Below, piece after piece: positions 1 to 7,162 of a stretch of 40,957 nt of DNA (the stretch's first letter is position 1; the number at the start of each line of letters is the position of its first letter). This DNA comes from JAKZRT01 sp047518005. GTDB lineage: Bacteria; Pseudomonadota; Alphaproteobacteria; Rhodobacterales; Rhodobacteraceae. The position numbers were made by a program, and so were the translations under genes. The DNA is taken from positions 1 to 40,957 of the forward strand of contig JAKZRT010000050.1 of NCBI GenBank assembly GCA_047518005.1, in the 5' to 3' direction. The notes beneath the pieces were generated by a model, which had not been told where the DNA came from, searched no databases, and saw only the letters and a program-made list of their open reading frames with translations.

Positions 1-119
1 GCTGCCGGCGATTGGCCAAAGATTGGGAAAAATCCATCGCAAGTTCACAGGCATGGATACTCGTTGCACATATCAGAACCCTCACGCGTAAAATTGCAAG
101 GCATTGTAATCATGCGTAG
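1..119 (+). pseudogene. 3' end of an IS5-family (DDE) transposase, cut by the window edge
   Basis: The frame beginning at base 3 reads RRLAKDWEKSIASSQAW and then AHIRTLTRKIAR, ending at TAG 117-119. This resembles the C-terminus of IS5-type transposases, whose last helix usually reads like RRLAKDxExxIASxxAWxxIAxIxxLxRRLAR. Only about 38 codons are visible, so it cannot be said whether the element is intact to the left. No clear terminal inverted repeat could be assigned between the stop and aat. It could also be an old remnant. Confidence 0.65.
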
Positions 120-144
120 AGTTTTGAATCAGACACTGAGGGAT

Positions 145-207
145 TACTGTGGGGAGCGCGAGTGGCTGGCCCCGCGCTGCGCGGGCGACGCGTGAAACGC
201 GGCGCAA
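145..207 (+). repeat. Dispersed GC-rich palindromic repeat, copy 1
   Basis: The stretch shares an ordered set of words with 27572-27634: TACT, then GGGGAGCGCGAG, a GGC/GCC core, GGGCGACGCG and CGCGGCGCAA. It lies between the transposase remnant and aat. Shared words in two unrelated intergenic places point to a dispersed repeat rather than a gene-specific signal. Confidence 0.5.
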
Positions 208-256
208 TGCCTGTCATATGCTTAACGCCGGTCCATCTGTGACCTAGATCCCAGCC

Positions 257-901
257 ATGCAGGATTTCATGCTGACGCCCGAGATATTGCTCAACGCCTA
301 CGCCAGCGGCATATTCCCCATGGCCGAGCGCCGTGACGACCCCGAACTATTCTGGGTCGATCCGCGCCAACGGGGTATCCTACCGCTTGACGGTTTTCAC
401 ATTTCCCGATCGCTCAGACGGCGCATTCTGGCGGAACAATTCGACGTCACCTTTGATCAGGCTTTCAGCAATGTTGTCACCGCTTGCGCCAACCGGGCCG
501 AGACCTGGATCAACAACCAGATCGAGGATCTCTGCGGCCAGCTTCATGCCCAAGGCCGCGCCCATTCGGCCGAGGTCTGGGCCAACGGGCACTTGGCGGG
601 CGGCGTTTACGGTGTGTCCTTGGGGGGCGCGTTTTTCGGCGAAAGCATGTTTTCGCACCGCACCGATGCGTCCAAGGTGGCGCTGGCCTATCTGGTCGAC
701 CGGCTGAACGTCGCCGGCTATGGGCTTTTTGATGCGCAGTTTCTGACCGACCATCTGGCCAGCCTTGGGGCGGTCGAGATCAGCCGCCGCGACTATCACC
801 GTATTCTGGCGCCCGCACTGGCGCTGAAGACCGATTTTGACGCGCCGGGCGCGGTGCCCGCGCCTCAGGAGCTGGTGCAGCGCAACAGCCAGATGTCATA
901 G
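257..901 (+). CDS. aat: Leucyl/phenylalanyl-tRNA--protein transferase
   Basis: This enzyme moves Leu or Phe from aminoacyl-tRNA to proteins with N-terminal Arg or Lys, marking them for ClpAP under the N-end rule. It acts in the cytosol. The 214-residue protein shows family signatures: YASGIFPMAE near residue 15, a FWVDP...RGILPLDGFHISRSL block near 32-52, and a C-terminal stretch with LFDAQFLTDHLASLGA. Its length is normal. The ATG at 257 has no strong Shine-Dalgarno, and an in-frame ATG at 269 is a possible alternative. The 3' end overlaps the convergent DUF2155 gene by 37 bp. Confidence 0.95.
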   Translation: MQDFMLTPEILLNAYASGIFPMAERRDDPELFWVDPRQRGILPLDGFHISRSLRRRILAEQFDVTFDQAFSNVVTACANRAETWINNQIEDLCGQLHAQGRAHSAEVWANGHLAGGVYGVSLGGAFFGESMFSHRTDASKVALAYLVDRLNVAGYGLFDAQFLTDHLASLGAVEISRRDYHRILAPALALKTDFDAPGAVPAPQELVQRNSQMS

Positions 902-1218
902 CGCGCGTGATCAAGCGCGTTCAGTGCCGGGGCGCTGGCAATCATCCAACCCTGAAAGACCGGTGCATCGGCCCCGTCCTGCCGGATGGTCAGATAGGCG
1001 TAAGCGTCGCCTGACGGATTGGCCGTCGGATACCGACACTCGGACACCTCAACCAGCATGTGCCCATATCGACCGGTGCCGCCCATGCGGACCTCGATGT
1101 CGCCCACGGCACCCGAGATCTTGTCTAGCCCGCGCAGCACCGCCATGTCTCCTGACAGCGTTTCCACCGCGCCAGCGGCTGCTGCCATTGCCAGCCAGAC
1201 CAGCGCCGCGCGGATCAT
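865..1218 (-). CDS. DUF2155 family periplasmic protein
   Basis: A 117-residue protein with an N-terminal signal peptide (hydrophobic residues about 3-16, likely cleaved after AGAVET). It matches the alphaproteobacterial DUF2155 family: the body has KISGAVGDIEVRMG, then YGHMLVEVSECRYP, then DAYAYLTIRQ and PVFQGWMIASAPALNALDHARYDIWLLRC. Two cysteines, one in the ECRYP segment and one near the C-terminus, could form a disulfide. Its ATG overlaps the stop of the MlaD-like gene by 4 nt, so it is translationally coupled behind it. The role is unknown; context suggests the cell envelope. Confidence 0.85.
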   Translation of the reverse strand: MIRAALVWLAMAAAAGAVETLSGDMAVLRGLDKISGAVGDIEVRMGGTGRYGHMLVEVSECRYPTANPSGDAYAYLTIRQDGADAPVFQGWMIASAPALNALDHARYDIWLLRCTSS

Positions 1219-1664
1219 TCGCCGCCGCCCGCCGCAAACTTCAACAAGAGCGAGATCAGGCTGACCGCCCCTTGGGTGTCTTCAATTTCCGCACCGGGAT
1301 CCAGGTTGAAGGGTGACCCGCCCGGTACAAGTTCCAGATACGTGCCACCCAAAAGCCCCTCGGAGGCCACCACGGCGGCGCTGTCGTCGGGAAGTTCGAT
1401 CGCCTTGCTGACGCTAAAGCGGACATCGGCGCGAAATGTCTGGGGGTTCAGGTCCAGCCCGGTCACCGTGCCGACCTTGACACCCGCAAGCCGCACGTCG
1501 GTGCCAAGCGATACGCCCTCGGCCGACCGGAAACTGGCGCTCAGCTCGTAAGCCCCGCCGCTTGCTTGCCGATAGCCCGTGGTCTGAGCGGCAAAGAAAA
1601 GAAAAAACCCCGCGACCGCCAGAACTGCGCCGCCAACCAGAACCTCGGTGGTGTTTTCCGACAT
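1215..1664 (-). CDS. mlaD: MlaD/MCE-family lipid transport substrate-binding protein
   Basis: A 149-residue protein with one N-terminal transmembrane helix (about residues 7-27) followed by a single MCE domain: YELSASFRSAEGVSLGTDVRLAGVKVGTVTGLDL, ending with GGTYLELVPGG. MlaD forms the periplasmic hexamer of the MlaFEDB phospholipid transporter. The other Mla genes are not in the window, so the symbol rests on domain layout. The NDUFA12-like gene lies 21 bp upstream on the same strand, and the DUF2155 gene overlaps the 3' end by 4 nt, making a three-gene operon likely. Confidence 0.88.
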   Translation of the reverse strand: MSENTTEVLVGGAVLAVAGFFLFFAAQTTGYRQASGGAYELSASFRSAEGVSLGTDVRLAGVKVGTVTGLDLNPQTFRADVRFSVSKAIELPDDSAAVVASEGLLGGTYLELVPGGSPFNLDPGAEIEDTQGAVSLISLLLKFAAGGGE

Positions 1665-1685
1665 TATTGCCCCCTATCCGGGCCC

Positions 1686-2069
1686 CTATTTGGGCTTCCA
1701 GGCCTGGTAATCGCGTCGCTCGGCCGGGGCACCTTTGCGGATCGACCCCGCCGGCGCATAGGCCGCAGCGCTGCCCGTCAGGTTTTCCTGATGGGGTTGT
1801 TGCCAGGGCTTGTGGGCCAGCGGCGCATCGGTCGGGGGCGTGTCCCAGGTCCGGTGCAGCCAGCCGTGCCAGTCCGGGTCGACCCGGCTTGCCTCGGCCT
1901 CGCCGTTGAATATCACCCACCGGCGGGCATCGTCGCGGGTACGGTAAAACCGGTTGCCTTGGGCATCTTCGCCCACGTTGACGCCTTTTCGCCAGGTCCA
2001 GAACTGGGTGTTCAGCGTCTGCCCGTTCCACCAGGTCACAGCCCTCAGTGCGGTGCTAAAAAGGCCCAT
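1686..2069 (-). CDS. NADH:ubiquinone oxidoreductase subunit NDUFA12 homologue
   Basis: A 127-residue protein matching the bacterial NDUFA12/B17.2 family, a supernumerary complex I subunit found in alphaproteobacteria and mitochondria. Family words are NTQFWTWRKGVNVGEDAQGN, FYRTRDDARRWVIFNGEAEASRVDPDWHGWLHRTWD, and a C-terminal YQAWKPK. The frame is open further upstream, but the ATG at 2069 is chosen because GAGGAG precedes it at good spacing and the family starts there (MGLFSTALRAVTWWNG). It leads the operon with the MlaD-like and DUF2155 genes. Confidence 0.92.
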   Translation of the reverse strand: MGLFSTALRAVTWWNGQTLNTQFWTWRKGVNVGEDAQGNRFYRTRDDARRWVIFNGEAEASRVDPDWHGWLHRTWDTPPTDAPLAHKPWQQPHQENLTGSAAAYAPAGSIRKGAPAERRDYQAWKPK

Positions 2070-2470
2070 GATGAAGAAACTCCTCAATCGTCGCGACCGG
2101 TATGGCGCAGCTTTCGGGCCGCGTCCAGTGCCAAGGGTCAAGCGGCGCCAGCCCGTCAGGGTCTTGCCCGCGATGCTCGAAAAATGCCGGGAACCCGACG
2201 CAGGCCCACCTGACGGGCCCGGTGCGGCGTTTGGCATTCTGGCGACCCGGCCGCTGGCTATCAAAGCGATTACACGATGCATGTCGCGCGCGAGAAGATC
2301 AGGACATCGCCAGCCTGTCAGTCCGCTGGCGGCGCAACGTCACGGCCGTATTTTCACTGTTTTCCAGCACTTCGGGGTGAATGGCAGCTTGTGGCCAGAG
2401 GGGTCGGTTCCCCCACGTATTATTCCTGGTAATATTCGCCTGTGGCGACGGGCTTGATCGCGGCGCAGCG
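2070..2470. other. 401-bp intergenic region with a start-less open frame
   Basis: No complete gene is visible. On the minus strand an open frame running from a TGA near 2300 down to a TAG near 2059 encodes a protein-like stretch (VRWACVGFPAFFEHRG, then LDPWHWTRPESC, then VATIEEFLHHGPF). It overlaps the NDUFA12-like start but has no ATG, GTG or TTG. It could be a frameshifted small gene, a remnant, or chance. The rest, near 2380-2470, should hold the clpX 3' untranslated region and any terminator; no clear one was found. Confidence 0.3.
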
Positions 2471-3736
2471 CTATCCCGCGCTTGCGCCTTCGCCGGCGCG
2501 ATCCGAATAGATCATCAGCGGCGCCTTTTCCGACACCACCGCCTCTTCGTTGACAACAACTTCGGCGACTTGGTCCAGTCCCGGCAGGTCAAACATCGTA
2601 TCCAGCAGAATGTCTTCCATGATCGAGCGCAGCCCGCGCGCGCCGGTCTTGCGCTTGATGGCCTTCTTGGCGATGGCCTCCAGCGCGTCTTCGGTGAAAT
2701 TCAGCTCGGTATCTTCCAGCTCGAACAGCCGCTGGTATTGCTTGACCAGCGCGTTTTTGGGCTGGGTCAGGATCGTCACCAATGCATCCTCGTCCAGATC
2801 CTGCAAAGTTGCGATCACCGGCAGGCGGCCGACAAATTCCGGGATAAGACCGAATTTCAGCAAATCCTCGGGCTCAAGGTCCATGAAAACCTCACCCACC
2901 CCACGGTCTTCGTCGTTCTTGACATCCGCCCCGAACCCGATGGCCGAGCCCCTTCCGCGCCGCGCGATGATCTTTTCCAGCCCCGCAAACGCTCCGCCAC
3001 AGACAAAGAGAATATTGGTCGTATCGACCTGCAGAAACTCTTGCTGGGGGTGCTTTCGCCCGCCCTGCGGCGGCACGCTAGCCACGGTGCCTTCCATGAT
3101 CTTCAACAGCGCCTGCTGCACGCCCTCGCCCGAGACATCGCGGGTGATCGACGGGTTATCTGACTTGCGAGTGATCTTGTCGACCTCGTCGATATAGACG
3201 ATGCCGCGCTGCGCGCGTTCGACGTTGTATTCGCTGGCCTGCAACAGCTTTAGGATGATGTTTTCGACATCCTCGCCCACATAGCCCGCCTCGGTCAGCG
3301 TGGTCGCATCGGCCATGGTGAACGGCACATCCAGAATGCGCGCCAATGTCTGCGCCAGCAGGGTCTTGCCACAGCCCGTAGGGCCGATCAGAAGAATGTT
3401 CGACTTGGCCAATTCAATGTCGCCGGATTTGGCCGCGTGATTAAGACGCTTGTAGTGGTTGTGAACTGCAACACTCAGCACCCTTTTGGCATGGTCCTGC
3501 CCGATCACGTAATCGTCGAGAACTTCGCATATTTCCCTGGGCGTCGGGACACCATCGGCGGCTTTCAAACCGGCGGTTTTGGTCTCTTCGCGGATGATGT
3601 CCATGCACAATTCAACGCATTCATCACAGATGAACACCGTCGGTCCGGCAATCAGCTTGCGAACCTCGTGCTGGGACTTTCCGCAGAACGAGCAGTAAAG
3701 CGTACTCTTGCCTTCGCCACCTGAATTGTTCGCCAT
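2471..3736 (-). CDS. clpX: ATP-dependent Clp protease ATP-binding subunit ClpX
   Basis: ClpX is the AAA+ unfoldase that recognises substrates and feeds them to ClpP. The 421-residue protein has the N-terminal zinc-binding domain (C15, C18, C37, C40 in CSFCGK...CDEC), Walker A GPTGCGKT at about 118-125, Walker B IVYIDEVDKI, the pore loop and a C-terminal AAA lid. Length is typical. The frame extends 12 codons upstream, but the ATG at 3736 follows a GAGGAA ribosome site and gives the usual MANNSGG start. It lies 120 bp downstream of clpP on the same strand, the standard order. Confidence 0.98.
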   Translation of the reverse strand: MANNSGGEGKSTLYCSFCGKSQHEVRKLIAGPTVFICDECVELCMDIIREETKTAGLKAADGVPTPREICEVLDDYVIGQDHAKRVLSVAVHNHYKRLNHAAKSGDIELAKSNILLIGPTGCGKTLLAQTLARILDVPFTMADATTLTEAGYVGEDVENIILKLLQASEYNVERAQRGIVYIDEVDKITRKSDNPSITRDVSGEGVQQALLKIMEGTVASVPPQGGRKHPQQEFLQVDTTNILFVCGGAFAGLEKIIARRGRGSAIGFGADVKNDEDRGVGEVFMDLEPEDLLKFGLIPEFVGRLPVIATLQDLDEDALVTILTQPKNALVKQYQRLFELEDTELNFTEDALEAIAKKAIKRKTGARGLRSIMEDILLDTMFDLPGLDQVAEVVVNEEAVVSEKAPLMIYSDRAGEGASAG

Positions 3737-3819
3737 CACGTTCCTCTGCGGCTCGCGCCGAACCAACCCCACGGGGTGTAAAAACCGACCTTTGCCCGCG
3801 ACCCTAGGACACCGACAAA

Positions 3820-3855
3820 ACCTCTACAACGTCTAAATCCAGCGCGCGTAGAGGT
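3820..3855 (-). terminator. Inverted repeat between clpP and clpX, possible terminator or attenuator
   Basis: ACCTCTAC at 3820-3827 pairs perfectly with GTAGAGGT at 3848-3855, giving an 8-bp stem with a 20-nt loop. Read on the minus strand it lies just after the clpP stop and is followed by TTTTG. The T run is short and the loop large, so partial termination between clpP and clpX is a guess. Confidence 0.4.
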
Positions 3856-3856
3856 G

Positions 3857-4489
3857 TCACTTTTCGACCTCGCTTTCACTGGCCCGGCTTTCCACAATCT
3901 CGTCGATCAACCCCCATTCCCTGGCTTCTTCGGGCGACATGAAATTGTCGCGCTCTAACGCGTCAACCACGGATTTCATCTTTTGCCCCGTATGTTTGAC
4001 ATATATCTCGTTAAGACGGTCTTTCAGTTTCTGGGTTTCTCTGGCGTGGATCATGATGTCGGTGGCCTGACCCTGGTAGCCTCCCGACGGCTGGTGGACC
4101 ATGATCCGGCTGTTGGGCAGGCTGTATCGCATGCCCTTAGCCCCCGCCGCCAGCAACAGCGACCCCATTGACGCGGCCTGACCGACGCACAAGGTCGACA
4201 CCGCAGGGCGGATATATTGCATGGTGTCATATATCGACAGGCCCGAAGTCACCACGCCGCCCGGGCTGTTGATGTACATCGATATTTCCTTGGACGGATT
4301 GTCTGCCTCAAGGTGGAGAAGCTGCGCGACAACCAGGCTTGATGTCACATCGTGAACCGGGCCGCTGACGAAAATGATCCGCTCTTTCAGCAGTCGGGAA
4401 AAAATGTCGTAGGCGCGCTCGCCCCGGCTGGTCTGTTCGACCACCATCGGGACAAGGGTGTTCATGTAAAATTCGTGGGGATCGTTCAT
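3857..4489 (-). CDS. clpP: ATP-dependent Clp protease proteolytic subunit ClpP
   Basis: ClpP is the serine peptidase that forms the degradation chamber of ClpXP/ClpAP. In the 210-residue protein the triad is visible: S107 in GQAASMGS, H132 in IMVHQPSGG and D181 in ERDNFMSPEEA. The YINSPGG oxyanion segment is intact. The frame is open 40 codons upstream, but the ATG at 4489 is preceded by AAGGCAGG and gives the family start MNDPHEFYMNTLVPMVVEQ. A promoter with RpoH-like features lies upstream, and the ArsR-type gene is divergent. Confidence 0.98.
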   Translation of the reverse strand: MNDPHEFYMNTLVPMVVEQTSRGERAYDIFSRLLKERIIFVSGPVHDVTSSLVVAQLLHLEADNPSKEISMYINSPGGVVTSGLSIYDTMQYIRPAVSTLCVGQAASMGSLLLAAGAKGMRYSLPNSRIMVHQPSGGYQGQATDIMIHARETQKLKDRLNEIYVKHTGQKMKSVVDALERDNFMSPEEAREWGLIDEIVESRASESEVEK

Positions 4490-4542
4490 TGGGCCTGCCT
4501 TCGGGTTGAATGTGCCGGACAATCGGCACCTTTGTTTCCCCC

Positions 4543-4571
4543 AGAATAATGGTGCCATTCGGGGGCCGCAA
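4543..4571 (-). promoter_or_regulatory. Candidate clpP promoter with heat-shock character
   Basis: On the minus strand TTGCGG (plus 4566-4571) is followed after 17 bp by TATTCT (plus 4543-4548). The wider context, CCCTTGCGG and CCATTATT, resembles alphaproteobacterial RpoH promoters (CTTG in the -35, CCAT in the -10), which fits a heat-shock gene. The leader to the clpP ATG would be about 45-50 nt. Confidence 0.45.
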
Positions 4572-4624
4572 GGGCACCCAGTACAAATTGGAACCCGGAT
4601 GGTTGACAATAATGTTAGTTTCCG

Positions 4625-4635
4625 CTTACCGTAAG
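4625..4635. promoter_or_regulatory. Perfect palindrome before the ArsR-type start, candidate operator
   Basis: CTTACCGTAAG is a perfect inverted repeat with a one-base centre, ending two bases before the ATG at 4638. A second half-like ACTTACC follows at about 4641-4647. A TTGACA hexamer at 4603-4608 lies upstream. Autoregulatory ArsR proteins bind such palindromes; assigning this one to the neighbouring gene is inference. Confidence 0.4.
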
Positions 4636-4637
4636 TT

Positions 4638-5426
4638 ATGACTTACCAATCGGCGCTTGCTGCCCTGGCTGACCCGACCCGACAGGAAATCGTCGCGCTG
4701 TTACGCGAAGGCCCCAAGCCCGTGGGCGCAATTGGCCGCCAACTGCCGATTACCCGCCCGGCAGTGTCGCAGCATCTGAAAGTGTTGACCAACGCCGGGT
4801 TGCTGAGTGTGAATCAGCTGGGAACCCGCCGGTTCTATCGATTGTCGCCCGCGGGCCTCGACGCTTTGCGCGGATTTCTCGACGCACATTGGTCGGACGC
4901 GCTGGCGGGGTTCGAGGCCTATGCAAATAACGTAAAGGACGCCATGGAAATGATTGACCCCATTGTGAAAAACCTTGAAATACCGCTGCCACCAGATCGG
5001 GTATTTCGACTTTTCACCGAAGATCTTGCCGCTTGGTGGCCGGTTGAGACGCATTCGCTGTCGGCGGATCAGGGTTCGGTCCCGCAAAGCGTCACGGTCG
5101 AAGGCAGGGTCGATGGAAAGGTGTCCGAGCTGCTGCACGACGGGTCCACCGGGCATTGGGGCACAATCACGAAATGGCAACCTGGCGAGGTGTTCGAGAT
5201 GTCCTGGCACGTTGGCCGACCCGCCACCGAAGCCACCCGACTGCACGTGGCATTCACGCCGACAGCGCAAGGGACGCAAGTGACACTGACCCACGACGGT
5301 TGGGAAAACCGCGGCGCGGCGGCGGCTGAAGCGCGCGAAGGGTACAATTCGGGCTGGGACATGGTACTTGTTCGGCGTTTCGCGGATCATTGCTCGGGCG
5401 CGATCAAGCTCGGCATCGCCCGTTGA
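4638..5426 (+). CDS. ArsR-family HTH regulator fused to an SRPBCC (AHSA1-type) domain
   Basis: A 262-residue two-domain protein. Residues about 8-80 are a winged helix of the ArsR type (ADPTRQEIVALLREGPKPV, then TRPAVSQHLKVLTNAGLL, then GTRRFYRLS). Residues about 105-260 are an SRPBCC/AHSA1 fold (LPPDRVFRLFTEDLAAWWP, GHWGTITKWQPGEVFEMSWH, TQVTLTHDGWE). No metal-binding Cys pair is seen in the HTH part, so a metal sensor is unlikely; the SRPBCC pocket may bind a hydrophobic ligand. In many bacteria these domains are separate neighbouring genes. No ribosome site precedes the ATG, and a leaderless transcript is possible. It is divergent from clpP. Confidence 0.88.
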   Translation: MTYQSALAALADPTRQEIVALLREGPKPVGAIGRQLPITRPAVSQHLKVLTNAGLLSVNQLGTRRFYRLSPAGLDALRGFLDAHWSDALAGFEAYANNVKDAMEMIDPIVKNLEIPLPPDRVFRLFTEDLAAWWPVETHSLSADQGSVPQSVTVEGRVDGKVSELLHDGSTGHWGTITKWQPGEVFEMSWHVGRPATEATRLHVAFTPTAQGTQVTLTHDGWENRGAAAAEAREGYNSGWDMVLVRRFADHCSGAIKLGIAR

Positions 5427-5439
5427 CAACGCTCAATCC

Positions 5440-6441
5440 CTAAGCTGTGCGCCGATCGCTCATTTCCCAGGAAAACGCCGAAAACACCGCCCGCCCGGCT
5501 TTCTTGGACGTATAAAGCGCAAGATCGGCGTGGTGAAGCATCTCTTGGGCATCAAGTTTGGTGTAATTAGTTGTGACGGTGGCCCCGATACTGGCCGAAA
5601 TTCGCAGTTCTTCGCCGTTGAACTTGATTGGTTTCTCCAGCGTAGCGATGATTCTCTCGCTGATTGCACGCATCAGATCCACGTCAGTCAACCCTTTCAG
5701 GATCAGCACAAATTCGTCTCCGCCGACCCGCGCCACCGTATCTTCGCCGCGCGTTTCGGCAACCATGATCCGCGCCACATACTGAAGAACATAGTCGCCT
5801 GCGGCGTGACCCATGGTGTCGTTGACCTGTTTGAAGAAATCCAGATCGATATTGATCAGCCCAAAGTCGTCGTCGGTCAGGACCAGACGGTTCAACACAA
5901 AATCCATGGCGCGGCGGTTTTTCAATCCGGTCAGCGTATCAGTGAATGCGTTTTCTTCAGCGGCAATTTTTGCACCCTGCAACCGCTTGATCAGATTGTG
6001 CGATTCCTGGAGAACGGCTGATTTCGCTTCGTTCAGATACAGCATTTCTATCGTCAGATCCGTTGCCGGAAAATCCGAGGCGCTCAGCCCGTGATCGCCT
6101 ACTGCCTGGACCACACCAATGCCGAATGAGATGTTCATCAGAAAGCCGCCGCCGGCTAGCGGCACCAGCATCGCCTTGAATACCGTTCCCGGTGGCTCGA
6201 TCAGGGCGATGCGCAACAGCCCGCGGGTCAAAGGGGCCAGTCCCTTGTTCGCGCAGTCTTTCTTTTGGTGTTTGATGGTGAAAACATCAAAAATATTGCG
6301 ACCCAGAATGCTTTCCTCGGGCAACACCTTGGCCAGCGTCGGACCGACGTCGGCTATCGCACCATCGTCGTCAAGCTGCAGAAACATCGGCATCAGCCGG
6401 CCCATTTCCGCCGCCTCAAACGCAACTGGCGCGCCCATCAT
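5440..6441 (-). CDS. Diguanylate cyclase with HNOB-associated N-terminal domain, partner of H-NOX
   Basis: A 333-residue GGDEF protein. Residues about 8-135 look like the PAS-like HNOB-associated domain (LGRNIFDVFTIKH, then FKAMLVPLAGGGFLMNISFG), followed by a helical linker at about 136-165 and a GGDEF domain (DTLTGLKNRR near 168-177; GGDEF at 240-244). The inhibitory I-site RxxD is present as RGED at 231-234, five residues before GGDEF, so product inhibition is expected. It makes c-di-GMP from GTP. Its first ATG overlaps the stop of the H-NOX gene by 4 nt. Related H-NOX/cyclase pairs in roseobacters respond to NO; this pairing is inferred from context. Confidence 0.9.
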   Translation of the reverse strand: MMGAPVAFEAAEMGRLMPMFLQLDDDGAIADVGPTLAKVLPEESILGRNIFDVFTIKHQKKDCANKGLAPLTRGLLRIALIEPPGTVFKAMLVPLAGGGFLMNISFGIGVVQAVGDHGLSASDFPATDLTIEMLYLNEAKSAVLQESHNLIKRLQGAKIAAEENAFTDTLTGLKNRRAMDFVLNRLVLTDDDFGLINIDLDFFKQVNDTMGHAAGDYVLQYVARIMVAETRGEDTVARVGGDEFVLILKGLTDVDLMRAISERIIATLEKPIKFNGEELRISASIGATVTTNYTKLDAQEMLHHADLALYTSKKAGRAVFSAFSWEMSDRRTA

Positions 6442-7034
6442 ACTGCGCCCGGACCCGCGGCCAGCTCAAACGCGCGACCTTCGGCGAACTCCTGCTGGAA
6501 GATTTTTATCTTGATAATCTCACAGGTCTCGTCGCCGCCCGCATGGTCCAGCGTAACCAGATCGCCGTAATCGTCAGCCATGGCGCGCAGAATGCCGACC
6601 AGAACATAGCCAAATCCAGCAACGATCCACTTCGACGTCAACGTGAAATCGCCGTTGCCACAGTCAATGATCTCGAGCTTGGGCAGATCCAGATCCGGAA
6701 CTGCCAACCGCGCGCGGTCGTGCAGATCGTCAAGCGAATATAGGAATTCAAGGAAATTCACCCCCCCCCCAAACCGCAACAGCCGCCGCAGGGCTTCAAG
6801 GTGCGGGTGGGAAACCAGATATGTCCCCAGATCTTCCAGTACGGTTTCGCGCGACTTATCCAACGTCTCGGATATTGTGTCCAGCAAACGCATGGTCAGC
6901 GCATCATCATAGGGCAGCAGCGCCTCGAAATTATCAAAGCCGATTTCGGCCATCATGGTCGCGTCTTCCCAGGCCGCGCGCCCGTAGGTGTCGCTGACAA
7001 AATACTGGATCGAGCGATTGATCAGCCCGTGCAT
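6438..7034 (-). CDS. H-NOX (haem NO/O2-binding) sensor protein, divergent
   Basis: A 198-residue H-NOX protein starting MHGLINRSIQYFVSDTYG, the usual family start. The proximal haem ligand is visible as H105 in LYSLDDLH, followed by P113 and P118. The downstream block that normally holds YxSxR reads FTLTSKWIVAGF (130-141), so by alignment the Tyr, Ser and Arg of the haem-propionate clamp are absent. Ten consecutive G (minus strand; plus 6761-6770) encode part of FGGGV at about 88-92. The ATG at 7034 is chosen over an upstream extension on family length; the ribosome site is weak. It is coupled to the cyclase gene by a 4-nt overlap. Confidence 0.88.
   Translation of the reverse strand: MHGLINRSIQYFVSDTYGRAAWEDATMMAEIGFDNFEALLPYDDALTMRLLDTISETLDKSRETVLEDLGTYLVSHPHLEALRRLLRFGGGVNFLEFLYSLDDLHDRARLAVPDLDLPKLEIIDCGNGDFTLTSKWIVAGFGYVLVGILRAMADDYGDLVTLDHAGGDETCEIIKIKIFQQEFAEGRAFELAAGPGAV
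6761..6770 (-). repeat. Homopolymeric G10 tract inside the H-NOX gene
   Basis: Ten consecutive C on the plus strand lie within the H-NOX coding frame and encode glycines near residue 90. Such tracts are prone to slippage and to sequencing error. In this sequence the frame is open across it. Confidence 0.9.
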
Positions 7035-7162
7035 ATCTTCGTCCCATTTCCGGTCGCCGCAGATTATCGGGTCCGGGGTTAAGAAAATACACCTCGCTTG
7101 GTTCCGTCTGTAACGACATTTCAAGAGATTTTTAGGGGTATTCCCGGTGCCGTCGGTCGCCC

